Part shown: one piece after another, positions 46,221 through 56,963 of the stretch
Numbering within the stretch: position 1 is the stretch's first letter
Layout: every line of letters begins with the position of its first letter
Assembly (NCBI GenBank): GCA_001632435.1
Contig: KV423942.1
Location: forward strand, 1 to 64,000
Direction of reading: 5' to 3'
DNA length: 64,000 nt
Source of the DNA: Calocera cornea HHB12733
Lineage: Eukaryota; Basidiomycota; Dacrymycetes; Dacrymycetales; Dacrymycetaceae
The notes under the pieces: model-generated
Told to the model about the DNA's origin: nothing
Databases searched by the model: none
Seen by the model: the letters and a program-made list of their open reading frames with translations, nothing else
Made by a program: the position numbers and the translations under genes

Positions 46221-47654
46221 ATGACGACGCCCAGCACCTCGCCCACACGCCCCTCCGCCCCCAACCCCCCGTCCTCACAGGGCCACTCCCACTCCCACTC
46301 CCACTCCCACTCCCACGCACACGACCTCCAGCGGCGGCGGGATCGCACGGCCGAGCGCGCACGCTTCCACCATGTACGTCTACACCCTTCCCCCTCCCAA
46401 CACAAGACGGGGGTGTATGCTGCTACCGCCGCTGCTGCTGACACCTCCGTACTAGCTGAGCAGGACCCTCCAGACAAGACTGCAGTACGCCCGCCTGAAA
46501 GTGGAGCACGGCTGGGTGCGCCCTCTCTCCCCTCCCCTCCCCCGCAATCACTTCTCGATGCGCCATGCTCATCCCCTGGGCAGACAAAACAAACGCTGAA
46601 CGAAGTGGAGAACCTGTACTTCCACCACTCGCGCTCCCGCCTGCCCAGCGCGGCTAGCACGCGGGCGCACTCCGCCCGCGCGCTCAAGCTCGAGCCGGGA
46701 TCCTCCCCGGTCCGCGGGCCGTTCCCTCCCTCCCTCTCCCAGCCCCAGCCGCAGTCGCAGTCAGCCCAGTCAAGCCAGAGCACAGCCGTGCCCTCCCAAG
46801 AGTCGTCGACGCTCCTCCCGGCCGACGTGCTCCCCTCCGCCCCAGGAGCAGGAGCCGGCACGGCGGCAGCAGTGGACCTCTCAGCACTCAACCTCCCCGC
46901 AGAGATCTGGCAAAGCCTGCAAGCGTCCATCTCCGCCGGCGCGTTTGCCTTTGGGCCACTGGCCTTCCTCCCCGCTGGCCCTCCCGGCCCGGCGGGCGCC
47001 GCTGCTGGAGACGCAGCAGCAGCAGCAGCAGCGGGCGAGCAGACCACCCCGGTTCTGGGCGGCGCCCGCCTCTCCCCCAGCACGACCTTCCTCTCCCCCC
47101 CGAGCGCCGCCTCCGGCCCGTCCCAGCCGTCCACCCCGACCCGCGCCCCTAACCACCCCATGAGCAGCGCGTTCCCGCCCAGCGCTAGCGCCCGCGGCCC
47201 TCTCCCAGCCTCAGGCTCAAAACACACCACCACCACGCCGCCTCGTCCGAAACTCCCCCAGCAGCAGCCTCAGCTCCAGCCAAGCTCCTCAGCAAGCTCC
47301 TCACTCTCCCTATCGAGCTACCTCCCGAGCGGGCCGGGCAGCGCCCTCACCTCCCCGACCGCGACGCACTTGCACCAGCTCGGAGGCATGGGCATGGGCA
47401 TGGGCAGGGCGGGCCAGGTGCTCACGTACGACACGTTCTGGAGCTCGCTCGGGGGGGCTGGGGCCGCTGGAGCCGGTGCCGGCGCCGGCGCTGGTGTGGG
47501 AGCAGGAAGAGAGGGAGGACCGGGCAGCGGGCCGGGGAACGCCTCGGGTTCTCTCTCCAGTGCGGCGGTGGGGTCCGGAGCTAGCGGAGCCGGCGGTGGG
47601 GGCCTGGTGGGGCTCGGCATTGGCATTGGCCAGGCGGAGGGAGCGGGCCTCTGA
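46221..47654 (+). CDS. Low-complexity protein with a small conserved-looking basic core
   Basis: Model: join(46221..46373, 46486..46515, 46584..47654), 417 residues. The N-terminus carries a His-Ser repeat (HSHSHSHSHSHAH) encoded by a CCCACT hexamer array. Splicing then creates a compact segment, RRRDRTAERARFHH-YARLKVEHGW-TKQTLNEVENLYFHH, whose Arg-rich helix and following charged helix look folded; the middle exon is only 30 bases. The rest is Ser/Pro/Gln/Ala-rich with a Gly-Ala run near the C-terminus, probably disordered. The core could bind DNA or a protein partner, but I do not recognise a family. The unspliced frame is open throughout, so the splice model rests on consensus sites (GTACGT and GTGCGC donors) and the plausibility of the product. 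Confidence 0.55.
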   Translation: MTTPSTSPTRPSAPNPPSSQGHSHSHSHSHSHAHDLQRRRDRTAERARFHHVRLHPSPSQHKTGVYAATAAAADTSVLAEQDPPDKTAVRPPESGARLGAPSLPSPPPQSLLDAPCSSPGQTKQTLNEVENLYFHHSRSRLPSAASTRAHSARALKLEPGSSPVRGPFPPSLSQPQPQSQSAQSSQSTAVPSQESSTLLPADVLPSAPGAGAGTAAAVDLSALNLPAEIWQSLQASISAGAFAFGPLAFLPAGPPGPAGAAAGDAAAAAAAGEQTTPVLGGARLSPSTTFLSPPSAASGPSQPSTPTRAPNHPMSSAFPPSASARGPLPASGSKHTTTTPPRPKLPQQQPQLQPSSSASSSLSLSSYLPSGPGSALTSPTATHLHQLGGMGMGMGRAGQVLTYDTFWSSLGGAGAAGAGAGAGAGVGAGREGGPGSGPGNASGSLSSAAVGSGASGAGGGGLVGLGIGIGQAEGAGL

Positions 47655-50600
47655 GCTGCTCTTTGGTGCCGGGTGAAGTGCTGTCTGTCTCTTTCGCATC
47701 TGCTGCATCTGCGCCTGCGCATCTGCTGTGTTGATGAGTTCCCCATTTTCTTTCGTTTTTCTGTCGAATTTTCTTTCGGGCTTTGGCTTCTGGCTTCTGG
47801 CTTCTGGCTTCTGGTTCTGAGACATGTACATGGGGCACATGACGGATGAGGGACACGACGATATTCAACAGCTAATTCGAGACGGACACGTGTCCATTCA
47901 GGCGCTGTGATGGGTCAGGCTACACTTCAGTCCATATCCCGTAGGCTATGGTTCCCGCAGGGGGACGACACTTAATCCAAGTGCTATCTGTACGAGCCGA
48001 GCTGATCGCGCGGCCCGCCTTCCTCTTCCCGAGCCTCCCCGTCCACTAGCGGCACTGGCCTGTGCTCGCTCGCGCAGGCGAACTGTGACAGCAGCAACCA
48101 ACAGTGTCATGTTCCAATTTCCATCCGGGAGAGAACCCGACCCGTCCCTCCGCGAAGCCCTTCTGGGGCACGCTGCCTGCTGTACCTACCTCGGTATCGG
48201 CGGGACGTAGGAAGTGAGCCATATTGGAGTCTGGGACGGGCTGGAGGGGGACGCGCGGACTGTACATACAGTACCTGACAGCTGGAGAGCTGGCCGGCTG
48301 CGAGACTGCGAGGGAGAGGGGGTTGGAGAGGAGGAAGGCGCGGGACAGTCACACGTCGTTGTTGGATGTCGGGCGAGCCCGCGCCGCAAGCGTCAGTTCC
48401 CGATGCTCGGTCTCTGGCTGCCCGCAGTCGACAGTCGGCGGGTTGGCCTGCCGGCGACCGGAGACCGGCGACCGGACACGTAGCTCATTACGGAGGGAGG
48501 CGCGTACCTGATCGCCGGGCCGAGCGAGCGCGGCGGCGGCGGTGCTCGGTAGCGAGCGCGGAGACGGCGGAGAACACGTGTATGTTGGCTGGCAGCGAAG
48601 GTCCAAGGAGGCAAGTTCCGCAGATCTGGCATCTGGAGAGCGGGCCATCGGCGGCACGCAAGAAGGCCCGCGCGGTGGAAAGCCGCAACCTGAGCGTCGG
48701 GCCGAGCGAGCGGCACGGTGTTCGGCTGCGAGAAAGCGAGAAGGCGAGGAGCACGTGTGTGGTGTGTGGCAGCGAGGGAGGCTCATCTCCTGGCATCCGG
48801 TGTCTTTCCAGTCCCGGACGTCTGTGCAGGAGATGAATCACCAGATTGATCGTCCGAAGCGAGCGGCGGCAGGTCACGGGAAGATGATACCTGCACTCCG
48901 GGACGACAGTACCCCGCGCTGCCCGACTGCGAGATAAGGGGCGAATGGAGGATTGACGGCGAGCGCGGGAGGCTCACTCAGGTCTTTGCGACACCTCTCC
49001 ATCGAAAGACGGTTGTCCATTGCGTCACTCTGGACGTGAACCGTGGAATGAATGACGCGCATCGCCCAGAACAGGAAGCCTGCTTATAGGTCCCAGGAAA
49101 GGCACGAGGACAGCGGCGGCTGCCAGTTCGATAACCTCCCGCCAAGGCGACTACTCAGTACTCAATCCAACCCTACCGCTTGAGAGATAGCAGCCTCAGA
49201 CCAGAATTCCAGATGCATGCGACAAATATTCCCATCCTGGGGCAGGAGCGCCGAACCCCGGGAAAATTTCGTTGGGGCCGGGGACATAGTATAGCCAACC
49301 GAGAGCGGTCCTGGGAGTAAGAAGATTTACGCTCGCTGGCTCAGCCCATTAATGGCAACAGATAGGCTCGTCAAGAAGTCGAAGGGTCCGGCGATCTGGT
49401 TGAGGTTGTCTAGAGCCTGGAAGTCTGCGGAAGACACGTGTTTAAGATGAGGGGTGCCAGCGACATGGATCCGCGAGGGCCAGTGGTGGGCGAGGCCCGA
49501 TGGATCGGATGGAGGTACGGCACCAGGGAGAGCGAAGAAGATGCGACGAGGATGCATAGAACAGCATAGCGCTGGAAAGGCTACAATTAGCAATTCCACC
49601 AACAGACATATGTAGACCCGATGGACGGCAGCCGGACACCCTGGCGCGATGGCCCTGTTGGTCGCGATCGATGGCATCAGTTGTCTCAATCCCGATGACA
49701 TTGTAATCTTCAGCCAGTGACCCAGAAGCGAGTTTGCCAGACGCAAGCGAGATGGAGCTAGTCAGAGAGTGACTGATCAATGCAACTTGCCTTGACAAGC
49801 AACGAAGAAGATGGACGACCACAAATCGTGTGGCTGATGACTCGCCGCGTTCGGCGTGCTGCAGTTATTCTTGGCGTGGGTGATCCGAATTGATATGCAT
49901 GACACCGACTCGTCTGCCGCAGAACCGGCGGTGCTGCCCGGTCTGGCCGACTGGTTTGAGTCGCTGGATGCGCATGGCACCATGAGCCCAGTCAACATAG
50001 CCAATCGCAGCACCGGCGCGTGGAAGAATCGCGGGCGTCTCTCTGGACGATTGACTCTCCGACAGACAAGGCAATAAAGACTGTTCCACGGAGTGGCGGT
50101 GGTGCACGTTCGATCAGAAGTGAGCGTGACCATGGCGGGCTGTCGATAGCAAGAAAAGATACTGGATGACCACGCGCTGCTGGCAGCTGTGCCGCAGGAC
50201 AGCGCATCAGGGACGCCAGGTGCCGAGGGACGCATGGCGTATCATATAGTCGCGTCTCGACTCAACAATGCACTACTACATACCAGATGAGATGCACCGA
50301 TGCGTCTGCAGATAGCAGCCGTGTTGAAGTTTCCCCCTTTGGTAGCGTGATGCCCATGTGTGCGCCAAAAGTGCGGGAAACTCGTGTAACATTCTGTAAC
50401 ATTCGGAAATACGTGCAGACGATCACATGCTACATTAGGCGCAAGATCGCGCCGGCGAACAGTCCCGCTATTCCGCGCTTCTGCATCCGAATTCAATTGT
50501 AAACCTGCGGAATCCGGTGTCGCTGCGCCGCGCAAGGAAGCCAGTCAGTCCCTGGCAATAGTCATGAGCTGTCGTGCCTGCCAAGTTGGTCCTATCTAAT

Positions 50601-52094
50601 AGACGGCGGCCGGACAAGGAGCTGCGCCATCACCAGCGATCTGCATGTTTTGACATCTTGGGCATGGTCAGGTGCAAGGTGGTTCCTTGTGCGAAGTACA
50701 CGATTAACCAGTGCATTGTACCGAGGCCCTTCATTAGCGCCCGGCGGGTGGCTGAACCGCAATGGGTGCTGGGTGTGGAGCCGTCCTTCGGCGAGGCCCT
50801 CAAAGCCATCGGTTGACAGTCTTCTTCCAAGCGTGTGGAGAAGGAAGAACGTTCTGATATTGTTATGAGTAGCAAATCCGAACAATGTCTCAAAGCATCG
50901 ACCGGAAACCCGTGCTTGACAGATGTGGATATCTACGCCTCGTTCAGGCACATGGTACGACACCAAGTGTAGGTAGCTCCCCATCGGATATAATGTCCCA
51001 TCGCCCGGGTCACACCCGCCCACTATTGCGACAGTAACCGTCAACGAGGATGACTCTCGGAGGTATGCCGAACCCTAGAATCGTCAAGGACCCCATTCCT
51101 CTGCCCGGACGCAATCCGGGGCCATCGTGCCGACCAATCCGAGGCGCCCTCATCTTTGAAGGCTGGCCCTCTCAGATCTTGAGGTGCTTGGAGCCCAAAA
51201 AGTCTCAGGTAGCCCTGGGGCGGCGGTAACCGCCAGGCTTTTGTGCTCGGCCCAAAGACACCAGCATGCGGTAAAATTGTCCGCCCCGGCGACTGGAGTG
51301 AAACTGCCAGCCATCTTGAGACAGTGCGACAAATGCGAGGAATGCTTGTCAAGCTTTGGGACGCGTTACGAAAGCTTTCGAAAGCAACGCCGTAAGATGG
51401 TTTTCGCTATCCGGATTTAGCTCTTAGGGATATCTCGGGCTTCCGGAATGTTATCGATAGACTATTCGATAAGAATCTGGTCCATACGGCTATGCCGATA
51501 GGCCAAGTCTGCTGGCCGGAGGATGACCAGTTGTGGGCTGCAAAACGCGCCTTTTGCGTCACAGAGGCACTGCGAGGGGGCCCACTGGTATTTTATGACA
51601 TCGCAGGGCCAAGCAAACATCGGGTAAATTGTATGCTTGGGGGTGGGCGGCCAGGCGGTGGGATCAAAAGTATCGAGCGCGGGATCAAGCGAAGGAATGA
51701 AGGAATGCTGTGCTTGGAGGGTCTGGCTTCGGCATGTTCTCTGAGTCTCTTTTGGGTACGCGGACCGAAATTTACGGGTCAACAAGGCACGTCGGCCTGC
51801 GGGCGCCATTTGGGGACCGTGGATCACGCCTGAAGACATATGGCGCCCACGCGAGTCAACCCGACTCCTTGTCCGCAAATACGTACCTTCACCCTATTGG
51901 AGGTTCCCGCCAAGGACTGCCCTTTAAAAATGGGGTGAATCGCCCGAACACCCTTAGTCCCTTTCACCCCATATCATCCCCGTCCTCCCCATATAACTCA
52001 GCGCCGGCGCGCACAAGTACACGATTGCCTGGCTCCCTATCTACTCTTCCTCGTCGTTTTCTTTTAATCACTTTCTCTGCTTATCACCGCCGTC
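47655..52094. other. Four-kilobase intergenic region with an imperfect duplication
   Basis: No recognised gene on either strand; short frames near 49300-50900 have no known motif. It contains the direct duplication at 48517-48810 listed separately. The right end (from about 51960) is the promoter of the Ser/Pro-rich gene, with CATATAACTC near 51990. Confidence 0.45.
48517..48810. repeat. Imperfect direct duplication, offset 182 bases
   Basis: The block GGGCCGAGCGAGCG, then GGTGCTCGG/GGTGTTCGG, then GAACACGTGT/GAGCACGTGT and GGCTGGCAGCGA/GTGTGGCAGCGA, occurs from 48517 and again from 48699. The two halves have diverged by substitutions and small gaps. Confidence 0.6.
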
Positions 52095-53126
52095 ATGGCC
52101 ACTGCCACTACTTCTATGGCGACCAGTTCGTCTGTTACGGCGCAGGTTCCGATCGTATCAGAGTGGGGTCTTCTCAGCGAGAGGCCATACGCCCGCCCGC
52201 GTCCATCTCGATCGGAGACCGTACGCGTTCGATACTCTCGCCGCGCTTCGTGTCATTGACAAAGTTTATAGGCCCCCGCCGAAATGTCGCGCCAGCCGCG
52301 TCAACCATCCCCTCTCCGAACGCGCACTCGCTCTGCTTCGCCGCCATTAGCGCCTCCGATGCCCTCGGCTCCGTCGGAGAAACTTGCCCGTCCGATGATC
52401 GCCTACCTTCCACCATCCATGGCCACCCAGTCGCTGGACGCTGCCATGTTCTACGATATGCGCGGTTCGCACAAGGTCAACGCACCACACCGCTCGAGCC
52501 CGCTGGCTAAGGGTGTTTACACCATCTATGAGGCCCCGATAACGCCTCCCGAATCGCCAGCACCTTCAATTGCCGACGCGGTCGAACAAGAGGCCGAGGA
52601 GAAAGGCAAGGGGAAAGAGTCGCTGGTAAAGAAGATGAAGCTTATCGGCCGCACCGGGTCTGCAATTTCACTCCCCGTCGCTTCGACGTCCCAACAGTCC
52701 ACCGCGGAGAAGCGCAAGTCGATCAGTGCCCCGCCGTCTCTTCGCCGCCGTGTCTCGTCCACCTCTCTTGCGACTGCAGCAAGCACACGCCCAACTCCCC
52801 CTCAGGAGGCAACTTGGTTGACCGAAGTCGGCCCCCCGGCCTTCTCACGTTACCAGATGACCCCCGGTGTTGTTCTCCCGAAACCTGCCACTCAGAGCCG
52901 CCGCATATCAGTTCATCAAGACGCAAGAAGCACTCCTGCAACCAAGATGCGAAAGGTTGACCAAGAAGGACAGGGTGAGAAGAAGCAAAAGGAGAACATT
53001 CCGGCCGCTTTGGCGGTCAGCTTCAAGCCTGTGGCCTCCCTCGCTGCCCATCTACCGCTGAAGAAGCGCGGCAGCCTCTTCTTTGGATCAAAGGCTGCGA
53101 AGCAACCAGCTGCTGTCGCAGCTTAA
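52095..53126 (+). CDS. Ser/Pro-rich hypothetical protein
   Basis: Model: join(52095..52220, 52272..53126), 326 residues. The intron (GTACGC...TATAG, 51 bases) joins RPSRSET to APAEMSRQ. The unspliced first frame would stop 18 codons later, which supports splicing. The product is polar, with YTIYEAPITPPESP (about 130), a charged EEKGKGKESLVKKMK stretch, basic patches such as SLRRRVSS, and LKKRGSLFF near the C-terminus. No signal peptide, membrane helix or known domain is visible. It is probably a disordered nuclear or cytosolic regulator, but this is only a guess from composition. Codon use is regular, and the start lies behind a pyrimidine-rich leader. Confidence 0.6.
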
Positions 53127-53692
53127 GGACTATTCTCGCAAAGGACTATTCTTTCTAGGGTCTGATAACCTTCTTTCCCTCACTTCGAACACTGTATAAA
53201 CAACCCCCCCACTTAACGATTCCCACTACCTGGACATTGTATGGTCTCTTCTGTTACGACAAGGACTGTCCTCAATTATTAGACTCAAAATGAGTTTCTT
53301 ACGCATTATCAAATGATATTCTGTTTCTAAAGCATGCTTGCGCCGCTGTTCCCGCCACCATTCCGATCGGGTTTCTGAGTGTAACAGTCGTGCGAGGTAG
53401 AACCGTCCAAAATGATCTACCTCGGTATTTGAATGCTGGAATGACAGGATTGAGTTTCGGACCAGCTCCTATCCGTCCCTCACGCTAAAAGCCCGCCCAG
53501 ACCGGATGTCGTTTTAACTCCGCTGCACAGCTTTGTGTTCTGCCGAGGTTCCGGAAGCGCTGACATGTATAGTACAGGTGGAGTGACAAATGGAATATTT
53601 TAAGTTCTCGGCGCGGTCGGATAATTGTTGCACAAGGCGAATGAGGTACAATTGATTATTGACAACAGACGGAGCGCTGCGCCGGACAAACC
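53127..53692. other. Convergent 3' spacer
   Basis: About 570 bases between the ends of the Ser/Pro-rich gene and CLF1, which point at each other. No gene is seen; a duplicated AAGGACTATTCT occurs just after 53126. Confidence 0.5.
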
Positions 53693-56199
53693 TCATTGAT
53701 CGCTCTCATCGCTTTCCTCATCTTGCGACGGTAATCGGCTCGGGTCTTCACCACGTCTCCCGGCGGCGTCCGATTCTTCCTCCTGATCTTCCTCCTCCTC
53801 TTCCTCTTCCTCATCGGAGTCCTCCGGAGCTTGTACGGCGGGTACGGACTGCTTCTGCTTTGCCCAAGCATGGGCCATCTGCAAGAACTTGAAGCTCGCC
53901 GGATGTGCTTCCCGTTCGTCATCGGCGAAGACCATGTCCCAATCTAAGGGCATAACGTCAGCTTGCCACACGTTAATCGATAATCTGAGAACAACGTACA
54001 CTCTTCTTGGGTGCCAGACTCATCCACGTTCCGCCAGCGCTTCGTAACTTGCGGGAACATGTTCTGCACATTTTCTTGTTGTTCGTCCGTTCCATTCTCA
54101 GCCTCGAAGCCTTTCCAAGCTTCAAGTAAGACGACACGCTGCAAGTTACGTGAGTACCACAACGTACGACCAGCGCAACGGGCTACGAACCTCTTCCTTC
54201 AAGCCCTGCTCCCTGAGACGCTTGTATCCTCTCTCGAATATGGCTCGGGCCTTTTCAGCGTCGCCCGGTGCATCCTCGCCCTCCGCATTCTCCATGGCAG
54301 CTGACTCAAACAGCGCGTAGGCAACCCAGACCTTGACGTGACCGGTCTTCTCCAGGAGGCGCTCATACAACATACGTGTCCGTTCCCGTTCGCCCTCTTC
54401 GAACTCGAAGTCGATGTACGCTTTCCAGAGCACTTCAGGCATGTTGAGCGCTGGCTGGGAAGTGGCAAGCTCAAAGATCGCGCGTGTCCGCTCGTAGTCA
54501 CCAAGCGTGCTCTCCAACTCGGCGAACTTGATCCATGCAGCGCAGTTTGACGGGTCGTACTACTTGGTGGTCAGCGGGAGTTCGGATATCGGAATCCGTG
54601 CAAAATTACCTCCAGATACTTCTCGTACAACGTCCGCACTCGATCAAACTCCCTCAACTCCAGCTCTAACTGAATGTATCCCTTGAATAAGCCCTCCTTT
54701 GGACACATGCCAATCGCAGCACCAAGGATCTTGCGTGCTGTTGTCAAGTCCAATTGCCTTATCTCGAAGCGCGCATACTGTATCCAAAGGTTGGCGAACG
54801 TGAACTGTTTGTGTGGAACCAATTGAATAGCGGCCTTGTAGATTTGTCGTGCTCGAGTCATATCCTATACCGGGGTCAACCAGAATGAAGCTCTAGATTA
54901 GGAAAAGGCGCGCCTTGGTCTCTATCTCCTCGAACAGAGCATAATCCAACCATAGGAAGATGTATCTCCTCCAATGTCGCTTTTCACTCCCAGGAGGCAC
55001 TTGCGCGACCGCTCGCTCATACAGGTCCCTGACCTTCTCTGGAGAGTATTTGGGATCCTCCTCCACCTCGGCTCTATACGCTTCTTCCTCCAGGCGTGCG
55101 TAGTCGAACCACGTATCGTAGTTTTGAGAGTCGGCTGCGAGCTCGTCTTCGTACTGGATTCGTCTCTTGCCGAGGACAGTAGACTCCACTCCTGCGCGAT
55201 CGCCGTGCTGCTTCTCGAAACGGGTATACGCAGTATAGAGCGACTGTGACTTTGAGCGAGGTAGGCGGGATAGAGCGAACTTGAATATAACTCGTGCGCG
55301 CTCGTACTCCTTCTGTCGGGTCTCCATGCGGGCGAAAGCAGCAAAGACAGCCTGTGCCTTCTCCACTTGTGCTTCATCGTCACCGAAGAACTCCAGCGCA
55401 GTCTGGAAGACCTCCCGCGCCTTGTCCACCTTCCCTCGTTCTTCCTCGAACTTGCCCCACTTCACCCACACCCTCGGCTCCGGTCGCACAGCAATCCAGC
55501 GCTCGTATATCGCACTTGCACGGTCCAACTCCTCATATCTCTCTTCGAACTTGATGTATGCTTGCCACGCCTTGTCGTCTGGCTCCCATTTCATCCATCG
55601 CTCGAAGACCTGCCGTGCGCCCGGAATGTTCTGAAGTAGTTCTTCTAGGTACACGTATTTGTACCATAGCTGGTCGATGCGTGGAAGCAAGGTGACGGCG
55701 CGATCGTAAAGATTGCGCGCATGCTGAACATTACGAGCCTTGAGCTCCATCTCAGTGTAGCGAAGCCAGAGGTTGATGTCGGTCGCATCGACATCGAGGG
55801 CCCGCTCGAACACAGAACGCGACCTGGCGAATTCGTTTTGGCTTGCTTCCCAGGTCGCATACTGCGTCCATTCTTTCATCTACGGAGAGGTCAGGAAGTG
55901 CATATAGAAGGACGGCACCACCGGGACGTACACTACTTCGGTTCCTTCGTATCCGATCCTCGAACTCCTTTCTCTTCCTCCCTTGGTACTCGTGCAGCTC
56001 CTCATAGTCCTCAACACGCTGCTTCGGCGCACGGAATGCAGTTTCCTGGCGTTCTTGCGCTTCTCGAAGCAGCTGCTCTGCGGTGATCTAGAGGCGCGCG
56101 TGAGCTGCTGTCGCGTGCGACGATGAGTCGTGCACGTACCTGGATGGCCGCGGGCGCCCGATTCTTAACGCGCGGTGCTCTTGACTCTTGCGCGCTCAT
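53693..56199 (-). CDS. CLF1: Pre-mRNA splicing factor CLF1 / Crooked neck (HAT repeats)
   Basis: Model: complement(join(53693..53943, 54000..54138, 54191..54559, 54610..54864, 54914..55879, 55932..56087, 56140..56199)), 731 residues, the usual size. CLF1 is a scaffold of the NineTeen complex and is needed in spliceosome assembly and activation. The N-terminus has [20 protein letters not shown] and [18 protein letters not shown], as in the family. About 15 half-a-TPR repeats follow, with the W..YA/F.E..... pattern ([52 protein letters not shown]). After these come [12 protein letters not shown] and an acidic tail with eight consecutive Glu. The intron at 54865-54913 begins GCGCGC, a GC-AG intron: no GT can replace it, because the frame meets a stop in the intron and continues at [12 protein letters not shown]. 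All other introns are GT-AG. Confidence 0.95.
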
Positions 56200-56963
56200 A
56201 TTGAACTAGAGCAAATAAGACAGGCAAGGTGGAAGAGGGAGAGGGGAGAGTTCCAAGCGCAATGCTTGGTTTTGGACGATGATGCCCTGGTCGGGAGCAG
56301 AGTGGCGAAAGCACCTGAAGTTGACCGCCAGGAGCCGCAGATGCTTCCGCTAGGGTTCCTTTGTGTCTTCATTTCGCAGACTCTTCCGGCAGAGTGCCCA
56401 AGACTTCTGCAACTGCTCGCTGTGCCGCTAAAACTGTGCTCGAACTATTGATTTCTCAGGTGTTCTTGGAGCTGCTAAACGGAGGCAGAATGCGATATAA
56501 GCAGCCACGTTCATCCACCTCCACAAGTACCGAGGAAGGCGTGGCAGTCTGTGTCAGGGTTTGCCACTTACAGTACACTTACTGTACCTCAAACGGTATC
56601 ACATGGGCCTCCACAGGAAAAGCCACTTCGAGCCTTAGATGAGACTTCTGGTCCCATCTCAGGTTTTAGCGTGCCACTACTCACCCTAGTTAGGTGACGA
56701 CGCGTGCTCGGCAGGTGCCTTCATCGCTGCGTGCCCTCACCAGGCGAAGCCGCGCACAGTCTGAAGAACACTGCCCAAGATGGAACGCTCAGCTCATGGG
56801 CGTCCATACGCTGGCAGCGCAAGAATGCGGATCAAAGAAAGATCTTTTCGGTCAATGTTGCTACATGATTACACTTTGTATCCTAAGCAATAAGCAATAA
56901 GTTGGCGCTATCCGGCGCACTGGCAGCGGATCTAGAGCTCTCTAGTATCGGAAGGGGTATCCC
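56200..56963. other. Spacer between CLF1 and the permease
   Basis: About 760 bases holding the CLF1 promoter and the 3' flank of the permease. No gene or clear TATA box is recognised. Confidence 0.5.
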
